Positions 7,958-16,421 of a stretch of DNA of 46,588 nt are shown in pieces (the first letter of the stretch is position 1; each line of letters starts with the position of its first letter). The position numbers were made by a program, and so were the translations under genes. The stretch spans positions 1-46,588 of the forward strand of contig JAPLTN010000070.1 in the NCBI GenBank assembly GCA_026398135.1, given 5' to 3'. This DNA is from Verrucomicrobiota bacterium (GTDB lineage: Bacteria; Verrucomicrobiota; Verrucomicrobiia; Opitutales; Opitutaceae). Under the pieces are notes generated by a model. It had not been told where the DNA came from. It ran no database searches and saw only the letters and a program-made list of their open reading frames with translations.

Positions 7958-9400
7958 TCAGCGAATACGGGAGAGAAAGAGGGTGAGGCCCGGGCGCACT
8001 TCGTAGGGCGTGAACGTCATGTCCGGCTCCGCGAACTCGGCTAGGTAGGCGGCTTCGATCAGCAGCATACCGGCTTGCAGCTTGGCGGGCGGCTCCGGCC
8101 AGTAACCGGCTTCGTAGCGCCGCAGCGTCCACGGCAAGGGCCAGTAGTCGCGAGCGACGACTTGGACCAGGAGCGGTCGTCCCGGAGTTGCTGCGACGCG
8201 GGCCGCGAGGTCGGTTTCCAGGCGGGCGAGATCGGGGCTGCCGGGCGAGTAAGCGAGCGGATTGGCCGGATCCACCGCGTGGCCTTGGCAACGGGCGTAG
8301 GTCTCGGTCGCCAGCAGTCCGGCGACGAGAAACCCGGCGGCCACCGCCAGCCCGACGAGCCGCCGTTCGCGCATGCGGGCGACGAAAGCCGCCGCGCCTA
8401 GACCGGCCAGCAGCGCCAGAGGTAAGAGGGGCGCGAGGACCAGCCAGGGGGTTTTATAAGGGAGGATAGTAAAGAACAGGGTCATTAGCGCGAAACCCAG
8501 GGCAAGTGCCCGGGCCAGCGGCAGGCGGCGGTGTATCCAGAAGCCGAAACCTCCGAAACCGAGTAACGCCCACGTGCTCCACGGCCAGCCGACCGGCGAC
8601 GGGGCGAGGAACCACTGGGCGTAGGTGAACCACGGGTGGGCGTGTTCGGAGCCGTGGCTGCGGCCGACTTGTTGGCCGATTGCGCGGAACAGGTCGAAGG
8701 CTCGTTCCGGGTGGCGGCCGAAGTCGCTGTAAAAAAACAGCACCACGGCCAAGCAAAGCGCGCCGGCTTGGCCGCTGACCACGAGCACCCGGCGCCAAGG
8801 CGGACGCGCGCTGACGAGAATCGCAAGTCCCAGCAGTCCCATGAGCGGGGCACCGGTTTCCTTGGTTGCGAGGAGCAAGCCTGCGCAAAGACCGGTGAGC
8901 AGCGTGGTGCGGGTGCCGGCTCCATTGTAGGCGTGCCAAGCAGCGATAAACCAGCCGAGCAGTAGCAGCAGCACGAAGGATTCGTGGATGAACGTGCCGC
9001 TGTAGTAAACAAACGGGGCGGACAAGCTGAGAAAGAACGCCGCACCCAAGGCGGGCGCTAAACCGAAAAGCGGGAGGAACCAGGCGGCGGCTGCGGCCGC
9101 GAGGGCGGCTCCGGCGACCGCTGGGAAAATCCGGAGCATCCAGATATCCCAGTCGGCCGCCTGGCCTGCGCCGGTCGCGCGCAGGACGGCGGCGCTGAGG
9201 TGATACAAGGTGGGACCGTGGTGATCGTGCAGAAGGTAACGGTAGCCGTCGCCGGAAACGAGGCCGTCGAGCTGGTGGGCGTTACCCGCTTCGTCGGGGT
9301 GAACCGGGCGCGACTCCAAACCGGGCAACCGCAGCAGCAGAGCGACCACGAAGACGAGGAGCGGCGCTAGCCAGTGAAGGAAGGGCCGCGTGTCGCTCAC
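7958..9400 (-). CDS. Agl23-like membrane protein (TIGR03663 family, GT-C fold)
   Basis: 480 residues with roughly ten or more transmembrane helices. The first extracytoplasmic loop carries PVHPDEAGNAHQ, an acidic motif as in GT-C (GT39/GT83) glycosyltransferases that use polyprenyl-phosphate sugars, followed by LLHDHHGPTLYHL. The pattern matches TIGR03663, named for the archaeal flippase-associated protein Agl23. The C-terminal ~100 residues form a soluble domain. It starts with GTG at 9400, overlapping the stop of the discoidin-like gene (GTGA). A polyprenyl-phosphate glycosyltransferase is encoded at 2208-2966 on the same strand, which could supply its lipid-linked sugar (inference). Confidence 0.8.
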   Translation of the reverse strand: MSDTRPFLHWLAPLLVFVVALLLRLPGLESRPVHPDEAGNAHQLDGLVSGDGYRYLLHDHHGPTLYHLSAAVLRATGAGQAADWDIWMLRIFPAVAGAALAAAAAAWFLPLFGLAPALGAAFFLSLSAPFVYYSGTFIHESFVLLLLLGWFIAAWHAYNGAGTRTTLLTGLCAGLLLATKETGAPLMGLLGLAILVSARPPWRRVLVVSGQAGALCLAVVLFFYSDFGRHPERAFDLFRAIGQQVGRSHGSEHAHPWFTYAQWFLAPSPVGWPWSTWALLGFGGFGFWIHRRLPLARALALGFALMTLFFTILPYKTPWLVLAPLLPLALLAGLGAAAFVARMRERRLVGLAVAAGFLVAGLLATETYARCQGHAVDPANPLAYSPGSPDLARLETDLAARVAATPGRPLLVQVVARDYWPLPWTLRRYEAGYWPEPPAKLQAGMLLIEAAYLAEFAEPDMTFTPYEVRPGLTLFLSRIR

Positions 9401-10053
9401 TTCACCGGTGTGCCCCAGACCTCAACCTCGATGTAGTGGTTGGCCGAGTTAGCCGAGTTGCCGTTGCTATAAAGCCTCACGTAGCGACCTTTCGCGCCTT
9501 TGGCATCGAGCAGGCGTCCCCGATTGGTTTCGATGTAGGACTTGTCTTTGCCGGCGCCGCGTCCACTGAGGTTTTTGGCGTCGTTATTGTAGATCACCGT
9601 GACCCCGGAAATGAAGTCGGGATCGTCGGATATCTGCACCACAACACCCAGGTAAACACGCTGCTGGGAGTGGTAATGCCAGAGGTAAACCGCATTAAGC
9701 TCGGCGGTCTGGCCGAGGTCGATCTGCACCCATTGCGTGCCCTTGGCCATTTCGACGTAACTGCCCTCGGCACTGTCCTTGTCGCCGTCGGTGATAAGGT
9801 CGTAGTCACCGAGCAGTGGAGCGGGATCACTGCTGGTAACAGGGCGATTCAATGCCAGGTTTTTGGCCGTTTTTGGCACCATAAACGGAGCGTCTGGCGC
9901 GGGAGCCGTTTCGAGATTATCAACCTTTATCGCCACGGGCGTGCCGATGATCATCGGCTTGGGCAATTCCGTGATCAAGGGCACCAGATCGTCGGCGCGG
10001 GCGCCACCGGTTAAAGCCAGGGCGGAGAGCAGGAGAGTGAGGACGGATTTCAT
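9397..10053 (-). CDS. Secreted discoidin (F5/8 type C)-like protein
   Basis: 218 residues from ATG 10053, chosen because it begins a clean signal peptide (MKSVLTLLLSALALTGGARA); the long upstream frame is read-through of the preceding Gfo/Idh gene. After a linker, NLALNRPVTSSDPAPLLGDY begins a galactose-binding-like beta-sandwich with WVQIDLGQTAELNAVYLWHY and a final YVRLYSNGNSANSANHYIEV. Such domains bind carbohydrate or decorate exported enzymes; here the domain is nearly the whole protein. It starts 11 bp after a Tat-exported Gfo/Idh gene and overlaps the Agl23-like gene, so it is probably part of that operon. Confidence 0.8.
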   Translation of the reverse strand: MKSVLTLLLSALALTGGARADDLVPLITELPKPMIIGTPVAIKVDNLETAPAPDAPFMVPKTAKNLALNRPVTSSDPAPLLGDYDLITDGDKDSAEGSYVEMAKGTQWVQIDLGQTAELNAVYLWHYHSQQRVYLGVVVQISDDPDFISGVTVIYNNDAKNLSGRGAGKDKSYIETNRGRLLDAKGAKGRYVRLYSNGNSANSANHYIEVEVWGTPVK

Positions 10054-10064
10054 CGTATGAGGGG

Positions 10065-11429
10065 TTAAACTGCGGGTTCCGTGATGGTGATGAGTTGGCG
10101 TTTTTCGATGGCTTCGATGGCCTTGAAAATCGGGTATTCGCTGCGGAAGGCTTCGTCGGCCGGGCAGTTGAGTTTGGCTTTGCCGCGGATCGCTTGGAAA
10201 AAGTTTTCCAGGTGATATTGGTGGATGGCCTTGTTCAAGGTGACCGGTAATCCGTAGGTAGCCAAGGGCGCGGTCTCGCGGGCGTCCACTTTGGCGTCGG
10301 CGGCGGGCGCGGCGGCAGCGGCGGCAAGGTCGGCACGCAGGTAGTTTTTGCGCACCCACTCTTCCCAGGAAGGAGCGGCCGCTTCGCGGTAGATCTTGGT
10401 CTGGCTGGGATTTTCGGAAATACGAATGGTGCCCTCGCTGCCCATGAACTGTTCCCAGTAGCCGCCGCCGGAACTGGTGGTGGTTTGCACCTGGTAAAAG
10501 GCGCGCGCCACGTTGCCGTCGAGCTGCGGGAATTCGTAAATCACCATGGCGTTGTCGAACCACTCGTGGTTCTTGTAAAAATCGACTCCGCCGCTGGCGA
10601 TCACGGTGCTGGGCAAGCGACCAAAGAACCAACTGAAGATATCGATCTGGTGCGCGCCCAAGTCGGAGAGCGGGCCGCCGCCGAACTTCTTGTACCAGCG
10701 CCAGTTTCTAAACGTGGCCATGTCGGGGTAGCCGTAGTGGGCCAAGGTCTCCGCCGGGATGTCGGACTTTTTTGGCCAGCCGAGGTCCTTGGTGACGGCG
10801 CGATTCCACTGGGCCTGGGCACCGGTGAGTTGCCCGACCAGCTTGGCCTCACCCAGCAGGCGCTCACGGGTAAAGCGGTAGCGAGGGTTACTGTGGCGCT
10901 GGTGGCCAATCTGGAGCAGGCGGCCAGTCTCTTTCATCGTCTGCACCATGGAGCGGGCGCCCTCCACGGTGTTGGACATCATTTTCTCACAGTAAACGTG
11001 CAAGCCGGCCTTGAGGCAGGCGTTGGTGTGGGGCGCGTGGAAGACGTCCGGCGTGGCGATGACGACCGCGTCGAGGCCCTTTTCCTTGGCGAGCATCTCG
11101 TCGAGGTCGCTGTAGCCGGTCAGGTCGATGCCGGCCGCTTTGAAATAACGTTCTCCGTAGGTGCGGGCGTAGTCCCACATGTCGCACAGGGCGACGAGTT
11201 TGATGTCGCCGATTTTGAGCAGGCTTTCGGCCAAGATGCGACCTTGGGCGCCGTAGCCGACCAGGGCCACGCGCAGCGGCTTTTCCGCCGATCCGGCGGC
11301 GCTGGTGACCTGGCCGAAAAGCCGGGGCGTGCTGGCGAGGGCCAGGGCTCCGGCGGAAAGGCCAAGAAAGTTCCGTCGGGAAAAACCGGTGGAGGGGGAT
11401 GGGGAGGGGGTGGCAGGGGAAGCGTTCAT
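10065..11429 (-). CDS. Tat-exported Gfo/Idh/MocA family oxidoreductase
   Basis: 454 residues. The N-terminus holds a twin-arginine signal (FSRRNFLGLSAGALALAS), so the enzyme is folded with its cofactor before export. The Rossmann segment is VALVGYGAQGRI, followed by VIATPDVFHAPH and CEKMMS (the family's EKP position reads EKM). The C-terminal domain carries SDLGAHQIDIFSW with the expected catalytic His. An Ala-rich insert (ADLAAAAAAPAADAK) lies near residue 385. The family oxidises or reduces sugars with bound NAD(P). It follows the DoxX-like gene by 11 bp and precedes the discoidin-like gene by 11 bp. Confidence 0.92.
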   Translation of the reverse strand: MNASPATPSPSPSTGFSRRNFLGLSAGALALASTPRLFGQVTSAAGSAEKPLRVALVGYGAQGRILAESLLKIGDIKLVALCDMWDYARTYGERYFKAAGIDLTGYSDLDEMLAKEKGLDAVVIATPDVFHAPHTNACLKAGLHVYCEKMMSNTVEGARSMVQTMKETGRLLQIGHQRHSNPRYRFTRERLLGEAKLVGQLTGAQAQWNRAVTKDLGWPKKSDIPAETLAHYGYPDMATFRNWRWYKKFGGGPLSDLGAHQIDIFSWFFGRLPSTVIASGGVDFYKNHEWFDNAMVIYEFPQLDGNVARAFYQVQTTTSSGGGYWEQFMGSEGTIRISENPSQTKIYREAAAPSWEEWVRKNYLRADLAAAAAAPAADAKVDARETAPLATYGLPVTLNKAIHQYHLENFFQAIRGKAKLNCPADEAFRSEYPIFKAIEAIEKRQLITITEPAV

Positions 11430-11440
11430 GGGGTAGAGTT

Positions 11441-11965
11441 TTAGGCGCGGGTAATGGCGAAGCGGTTGTGGTCAACCAAGGTGAGCGCGAGGGCGACCAA
11501 GCCCACGTGGATGGCCAGCCAGGATACGCCGGCATCCTGACCGATGAGCATGAGGCCGAAGGTGAGCGCGGCGTAGAGCCCTGCCATGGCGAAGAGGGTC
11601 AAACGACTGGCCACACCCGCCAGCAGCAGGAGACCGAGGATAATCAAGGCCGGGCCGAGCAGGGCGTAAAAGGGCGTGCAGAGAAAACCGGGCAAGAGAG
11701 GCTCGCCGGCAAACTTGGTCTGCAAGGAATCGGGGAGGGCGTGGTAGTATTTAAGCCCGTACACCTTTTGCTCCACGTCCATCATCGCCCCGCTCATGTC
11801 GGGCTGCCCTTTGGCATCCAGCATCGGTTCCTGGACGGTGATTTTTGCGGAGTATTTTTCCAGTCCGGTGACCAGGGCGCGCGAGCCCAGCCACAGGCGC
11901 AGGGAGAGAAAGGCCAGGGAGTGGCCGGTGAGTCCAAAGACGGTGGTCGGGGTGGGAGTACTCAT
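11441..11965 (-). CDS. DoxX-like integral membrane protein
   Basis: 174 residues from ATG 11965 (MSTPTPTTVFGL). Four hydrophobic segments are visible: around LAFLSLRLWLGSRALV, FYALLGPALIILGLLLLAG, LTLFAMAGLYAALTFGLML and WLAIHVGLVALALTL, in the DoxX/SURF4-like pattern. A longer frame to 12181 is rejected because its N-terminus is encoded by repeat C and by the tail of another gene. DoxX-like proteins are inner-membrane proteins sometimes tied to quinone-linked oxidoreductases. Its position directly before a Tat-exported Gfo/Idh suggests it may serve that enzyme (inference). No clear ribosome-binding site. Confidence 0.72.
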   Translation of the reverse strand: MSTPTPTTVFGLTGHSLAFLSLRLWLGSRALVTGLEKYSAKITVQEPMLDAKGQPDMSGAMMDVEQKVYGLKYYHALPDSLQTKFAGEPLLPGFLCTPFYALLGPALIILGLLLLAGVASRLTLFAMAGLYAALTFGLMLIGQDAGVSWLAIHVGLVALALTLVDHNRFAITRA

Positions 11966-12035
11966 TTTTTTAAACAGGGGATGGTGGATGAGGGAAACTA
12001 GGAACCAGCCAGTAGCGTGGATTGCTTGCGCATAG

Positions 12036-12085
12036 GAACCTTGTTGCGTCCGGGCTGGGCGGATGCAGGCGGCGAATCCAAAAGC
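12036..12085. repeat. Repeat C, partial copy
   Basis: About 45 bp containing TTGCGTCCGGGCTGGGCGG and ATGCAGGCGGCGAA, almost identical to 13908-13952 at the 3' end of the GH97 gene. On the minus strand both encode GFAACIRP-x-RTQ, but here the reading is not part of a real gene. It appears to be a transplanted GH97 3' end or a mobile repeat, upstream of the DoxX-like gene. Confidence 0.65.
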
Positions 12086-12146
12086 CCAACCGACGACAAG
12101 GATGGCGAGAACGTGACGGACTTGTTTCGTGATGTGTTCCTGTGGT

Positions 12147-12452
12147 TCATTGGGGTTGTTTGGGGTGATAAGGATAATCAAACGGCGCGGTGCGGAGCAC
12201 CTTTACCTTCCGCCCGTCAATCTGTTGTACTTGATTGGGGGCCTTCGTAAATTCATGGCGGTTGCTGCCGTCGCGAAGTGTGACGGACTGCGGCGCAGAA
12301 TCAATGTCCACAACTTCGCACACTTTACCTTCAAGATCGGTCACGACGCGTACGCCCGGCGTGCAGGAGAAAACCTCCTGTCCATTGACGCGTGCCGTGC
12401 ACTGCCCTTGTTTCGCAGAACATTGCTCAGCAATGTGATAGCCATTATCATA
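12147..12452 (-). pseudogene. Orphan C-terminal fragment of an unrecognised protein
   Basis: A single open minus-strand frame can be read from about 12452 to the TGA at 12147. It passes through AKQGQCTARVNGQEVFSC, TPGVRVVTDLEGKVCEVVD and VKVLRTAPFDYPYHP. It has protein-like composition, but its only ATG (12344) is far inside. At its 5' side the sequence runs into the 144-bp repeat in another frame, so upstream coding sequence has been lost. I do not recognise the family. It is probably the tail of a secreted or carbohydrate-related protein cut by the rearrangement that produced the flanking repeats. No other gene is seen between 11966 and 12534. Confidence 0.5.
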
Positions 12453-12580
12453 TTTTTAATTAACATAAGATTCGTTGAGGTTTTTAATTTTTTATGGGGT
12501 GAGTATTTCTGAGAAGTATTAGTCTATACGTGTATCACTGGGGTTCCTTGACCAGCTTCAGTTTTATCATGCTTACCGGC
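12437..12580. repeat. 144-bp direct repeat, copy 1
   Basis: About 144 bp nearly identical to 13585-13729. It contains, on the minus strand, the last ~15 codons of the GH43-like gene (ending KLVKEPQ at 12535), the ~70-bp spacer, and then a second start, ATG at 12466, encoding MLIKNMIMAI, which closely matches the N-terminus of the same gene before the sequence diverges into unrelated DNA. The unit is therefore a gene-end/spacer/gene-start junction left by a tandem array. Confidence 0.85.
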
Positions 12581-13614
12581 CAATACCGTTTCTTGTTCTC
12601 GGCGGTATAAAACAGGGTAAAGGTATCATTGCCTTCATCGATCAGTCCCAAGGGTGTACGGATATCGACGGACCAATTCGCGGAACCCGGCGGTTGAACC
12701 ACGATTCTGCCGCCCGCCGCCCAGTTAATGCCATCGGTGGATGTGGTATATCCGACCGAAGTCTTTTCCCGATAATATTTTGGGGCAGGAGCATTAACAA
12801 TGCCAGAGTCGTAAACCGCGACATACAAATCGCCGATACGTGTGACAATCGGATTCTCATTAAAAACAGGTTCAATGGGCAGCGGATTTCCTTCTACACG
12901 CCGCTTCCAAGGCCCCGTCAAGGCGGGGGCTTCCGCAAGGCCTACTAGCCAACCAGGCGCTCCGCCTTGACTACAATAAAAGGCTAACCAGCGATCCTTA
13001 ATCCGATAGGGAAAGAATGAGGGAGTGCCTTGCCAACCTTCCCACTTCTGCGAATCAGCATCCGGCTGCAGAACTATCCCCACATCCTTGTAGGGGCCGA
13101 CGATGCCGGCGCGGCCTTGTACCGTTGACGTGGCGCGCCAGCTGCGTCCGCCGGTGGCCCCTCCCTTATCGTAGGCAGTATAAAACAATTCCCATACCTT
13201 GTCAGCGTCGTTGTAGATAGGCATGGGTGCCCAGACAGACTCATAGGGCAGCCCCGTTTCGGCGCGTGGTTTGCCGGATGTTTCCTTGATGGTTGATACC
13301 CGCTTCCATTCAATTCCATTCGGACTGGTCCAGATCGCCAGACGCATCTTCACCCAGAAGGGGTCTCCAGCCATTTCGGCCGTGAACAGGTAGTATACGC
13401 CATCTAGCTTCACCACCGAACCTCCTTCAAACCCGTATTTGTTATCCTTGGAATCCGGATGGTCCGAATCAATCACGGGTATTTCCCGCAACTCCAGTAT
13501 TTCAAAACGAATAGGATTTTTCAATTCAGGATTGGGCGTGCTCTCCGCGCAAACAATTCCGCGGGCCACAGTGCCCAGGACTGCGATAGCCATTATCATA
13601 TTTTTAAGTAACAT
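12535..13614 (-). CDS. Secreted five-bladed beta-propeller protein, GH43/GH117/GH130-like
   Basis: 359 residues with a signal peptide (MLLKNMIMAIAVLGTVARGIVCAE). The body shows repeated propeller-blade motifs: GGSVVKLDGVYYLFTAEM, AIWTSPNGIEWKRVS, ESVWAPMPIYNDADKVWELF, GPYKDVG, GTPSFFPYRIKDRWLAFY, NPIVTRIGDLYVAVYD and YTTSTDGINW. This is the layout of glycosidases and phosphorylases of the GH43, GH117 and GH130 type, which often release arabinose, xylose or anhydro-galactose units. The catalytic acids cannot be assigned with confidence, so family and substrate stay open. It is flanked by a 144-bp direct repeat and by a 298-bp gap from GH97. Confidence 0.65.
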   Translation of the reverse strand: MLLKNMIMAIAVLGTVARGIVCAESTPNPELKNPIRFEILELREIPVIDSDHPDSKDNKYGFEGGSVVKLDGVYYLFTAEMAGDPFWVKMRLAIWTSPNGIEWKRVSTIKETSGKPRAETGLPYESVWAPMPIYNDADKVWELFYTAYDKGGATGGRSWRATSTVQGRAGIVGPYKDVGIVLQPDADSQKWEGWQGTPSFFPYRIKDRWLAFYCSQGGAPGWLVGLAEAPALTGPWKRRVEGNPLPIEPVFNENPIVTRIGDLYVAVYDSGIVNAPAPKYYREKTSVGYTTSTDGINWAAGGRIVVQPPGSANWSVDIRTPLGLIDEGNDTFTLFYTAENKKRYWPVSMIKLKLVKEPQ

Positions 13615-13729
13615 AAGATTCCTTGAGGTTTTTAACTTTTTATGGGGTGAGTATTGCTGAGAAGTATTAGTCTATACGCGTATCACTGGGGGTTCCTTGA
13701 CCAGCTTCAGTTTTATCATGCGTACCGGC
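13585..13729. repeat. 144-bp direct repeat, copy 2
   Basis: Matches 12437-12580. On the minus strand it begins with the tail of a lost paralogue (RMIKLKLVKEP, then a one-base shift to PVIRV and a TAG stop), continues through the shared spacer and ends in the true start of the GH43-like gene at 13614. It shows that another copy once lay upstream. Confidence 0.85.
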
Positions 13730-13851
13730 AACGGGAGGCTTGCCCCCTTGCTGGAGTTTAATTCAAGAAAAGTCCGGATCATATAATTCATAAGTTAAGG
13801 ATTTCTAGTTACTTGATATTTCAAGGGTCGTTACTGGGGTCGTTTTGTGTC

Positions 13852-13952
13852 CATGGGGTTCTTTTTTATGACCTGCGATTTTAATGTTACTCAGCGAAAA
13901 CGTTCAGGAACCTTATTGCGTCCGGGATGGGCGGATGCAGGCGGCGAAACCT
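13852..13952. repeat. Repeat C, full copy at the GH97 3' end
   Basis: About 80 bp aligns with 19377-19460. Shared blocks, read on the minus strand, are CCCGGACGCAAT, AGGTT-CCT/TCT, AACGTTTT, GTAACA and CATAAAAAAG. In this copy the element overlaps the last codons and TAA of the GH97 gene and lies about 240 bp upstream of the GH43-like gene. Its 3' half also recurs at 12036-12085. It may be a regulatory or processing site common to these genes, or a small mobile repeat. Confidence 0.65.
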
Positions 13953-16360
13953 CCATCGCCCACCATCGGTATTTCGAGCGAATCTTTGGCCGTGATCGGG
14001 CGGGTGGTGTCGGTGATTTCGGTCGCGGTGGTGGCGGATTCCGGTTTGTCGGCAAAGATCCGGATGGTGTGCGCGCCTTTGCCGAGGAAATCCAGCGGCA
14101 CGCGCAGGGTGAGCGGCTTGTCGTGGTTCATGGCCGCGATATACCAGATGTCGCCTTTGCGTCGTGCTTCGACCAGGTGCTCGGCGAGATCGGCGGAGAG
14201 CACGCGGGTTTCATCCCACACGGTGGGCAGGCCGCGAAAGTATTCGAGACCGGTCTGGCCGCGGTAGTTGGCAGGCGAGTCCGCCATGCAGAGCAGCGGT
14301 GAATCGAGCACAGTGGCCAGCGCGAGTTGCCGGGCGCGGGTGCCCATCACCTGGGTGGGGGAAGTTTTACGCCACTGCGAAACGCTGCGGTTGAGAAAGC
14401 CACCGGGGGTGAAATCCCCAGGTCCTAGCAAATTGCGGGTGAAGGGCAGGGTGATGTGGTGCTTGGGATCGCAGTATCCGCCCATCTTGTTGTATTCGTT
14501 GCCCAAGATAGCTTCCTGCGTGATGTAGTTCGGCCAGGTTCGGGCCAGGCCGGTGGGTGTATAGGCACCGTGGAAATTTACCAGCAGTTGATGTTTCGCC
14601 GCACTGGCGAGAACCTCCTCGTACCACTTGACGATATCTTGATCACTACGGTCCATGAAGTCGATCTTGACACCGGCGGCGCCCCATTTTTTCACGGTCG
14701 CCAAGGTTTTGTCGATGCCGATGCGGTTTACATTGTTGTAATGCAGCCACAACATTAGTTTGACATTCTTCTGTCCGGCATAGGCAAACAGAGCCGGTAA
14801 ATCGATGGTGCCGTTCACTTTGAGTTCGGCGTTAGGGTCATGCGGGACCACGTCCGGCATGACGGGGTCGCACCATCCCCAATCGACCTGCATGTAGGGC
14901 CAGCCCATTTCGGAAGCGAGATCGATGTATTCCTTGTTGGATGCCATGTTACCATAGCCGTTAATGCTCCACCATTTATCCCATGCCATGATGCCGGGAC
15001 GGATCCACGAGGTGTCCGCAATCTGGCTGGGCGTTGCGAGATTCACCATAATGTTAGACTCAATCAGGGTGCCGGGATTCCGACCGACCAGCAACACTCG
15101 CCATGGCGACTGGCGCGGCGTGGCGGAGACCACATTGGACGCCAGTTCGGCTCCCAAAGTGACCGGCCCGGAATGGACCGTATTGGCCACGCGGAAAACC
15201 GCGCTACCCTTGCCCGATGTCGCGTCGTCGATTCCGACCACGGCTTTGAAACGCACGAAAGGGCTGCCCTCCGTCTTGAGCGCATATTTGATCCGGCTGG
15301 CAGAATGGGTGCCCAGACCCTGCGCGTAAATCTTGCCGCGAAGCGTTATAGGCTTACCGTTAACAGTTAGATTTTTTTGCAGTTTACCGTAGCCCTGAGT
15401 GGCAGCCACGGGTGTAAGCGAGGAAAGCGAGACCTCGGAACCATCGGCCCGGACGAGGCTGGCATCCGCCCATACGGTATGGTCGTTGGTGTATCCGTCG
15501 TCGGCCTCGGTGGTTTCCAACACCAGGTCCGGCAGTTTGGAAACATCCACATCGATCACCAGCGGTGGCGATTGACCGGTCAGTGTGGCGGAGGAAAACA
15601 GCGGAGCATTCTGTTGTTTATGCCCTTTTATAAACATCCCGGCCCAATCCCTCACATCGGCTTCGGCGATGGCGACGGTGGCATGGTCGGTTTGCGCCAC
15701 CACCGGGAGGCACATCTTGGAGTCTGGCAGCGCGGCCAGGCGGGTCTCCGGGTATTGCACCTCGCCGAAATACTTTGCCCAGCGGCCGCCTAGCGCTCGT
15801 GCGTCCTGGGGAAAGGTGAAGGCGGTCTGGTCGGACGTGAGGGTGAACGCCGCCAGATCCTTTTGCGCCGGCAGATCGTAGCGCAGCGCCACGCCATCGT
15901 CGTAGGCGCGCACCACCACATCGAACAAAACGGGGGATGCCGGTGCCGGGCGGATTTCCTTAAAATGAATGCGGGTTTCGTTAAAATGATCGCGCACCTT
16001 GGAGCTCTTGCCGAAATCATTCCGCCACCAGGTGTCGCTGGTGCGCTGCTCGAAGCCCAGCAATTGCACTTGTTCACCCAGCTTCAGGCCATCGCCAAAT
16101 GCCAAACCAAGCCGGGATGGTGCCAGCAGGGGTTTGCCGTCCAGTTGGACCTGATACGTTAGCGGTCCTTGGACATCCACCGTGACCGCCAATGAGCCGT
16201 CAGGAGAAATGACCCCTGCTGTCGGATATGCCGACACCGAGACAGTCCATGAAGCGATGCCCGCCAGACACGCGAGGATGCGCGGACTGAGGATCGTCAA
16301 AGTGCGCGGCAAGCGCAGGGAATTGCGCCCTTTTTGGCTAAGGATATTGAGTGTAATCAT
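13913..16360 (-). CDS. Glycoside hydrolase family 97 with a nested NPCBM domain
   Basis: 815 residues, exported (long n-region, hydrophobic core near 26-44). The N-terminal GH97 super-sandwich starts at AYPTAGVISPDGSLAV. An insertion at about 278-395 (VLETTEADDGYTNDHTVWAD to GKGSAVFRVANT, with QGLGTHSASRIKYAL) has NPCBM/NEW2 character, a galactose-binding-like fold. The GH97 scaffold then resumes at SPWRVLLVGRNPGTLIESN, with MAWDKWWSINGYG, MQVDWGW and the TIM barrel. KIDFMD (565-570) and ITQEAILG (Glu616) correspond to the nucleophile and acid regions of retaining GH97 alpha-galactosidases; inverting members differ there (inference from memory). The final residues and stop lie inside repeat C. 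It is 61 bp downstream of the GH-D-like gene. Confidence 0.9.
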   Translation of the reverse strand: MITLNILSQKGRNSLRLPRTLTILSPRILACLAGIASWTVSVSAYPTAGVISPDGSLAVTVDVQGPLTYQVQLDGKPLLAPSRLGLAFGDGLKLGEQVQLLGFEQRTSDTWWRNDFGKSSKVRDHFNETRIHFKEIRPAPASPVLFDVVVRAYDDGVALRYDLPAQKDLAAFTLTSDQTAFTFPQDARALGGRWAKYFGEVQYPETRLAALPDSKMCLPVVAQTDHATVAIAEADVRDWAGMFIKGHKQQNAPLFSSATLTGQSPPLVIDVDVSKLPDLVLETTEADDGYTNDHTVWADASLVRADGSEVSLSSLTPVAATQGYGKLQKNLTVNGKPITLRGKIYAQGLGTHSASRIKYALKTEGSPFVRFKAVVGIDDATSGKGSAVFRVANTVHSGPVTLGAELASNVVSATPRQSPWRVLLVGRNPGTLIESNIMVNLATPSQIADTSWIRPGIMAWDKWWSINGYGNMASNKEYIDLASEMGWPYMQVDWGWCDPVMPDVVPHDPNAELKVNGTIDLPALFAYAGQKNVKLMLWLHYNNVNRIGIDKTLATVKKWGAAGVKIDFMDRSDQDIVKWYEEVLASAAKHQLLVNFHGAYTPTGLARTWPNYITQEAILGNEYNKMGGYCDPKHHITLPFTRNLLGPGDFTPGGFLNRSVSQWRKTSPTQVMGTRARQLALATVLDSPLLCMADSPANYRGQTGLEYFRGLPTVWDETRVLSADLAEHLVEARRKGDIWYIAAMNHDKPLTLRVPLDFLGKGAHTIRIFADKPESATTATEITDTTRPITAKDSLEIPMVGDGGFAACIRPSRTQ

Positions 16361-16421
16361 GACGCGGGAATAACGTGCAGGTGCGGTCGGATATTTAATT
16401 TTTCATTTTCGTGTATTCTTT

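Noticed and set aside
9397-10632. 411-residue version of the discoidin-like protein
   Set aside because: Its first 193 residues are an out-of-frame reading of the upstream Gfo/Idh gene; a clean signal peptide starts at 10053.
11966-12181. N-terminal extension of the DoxX-like protein
   Set aside because: The extra 72 residues are encoded by repeat C and by sequence just after another gene's stop; the ATG at 11965 gives a normal DoxX-like length.
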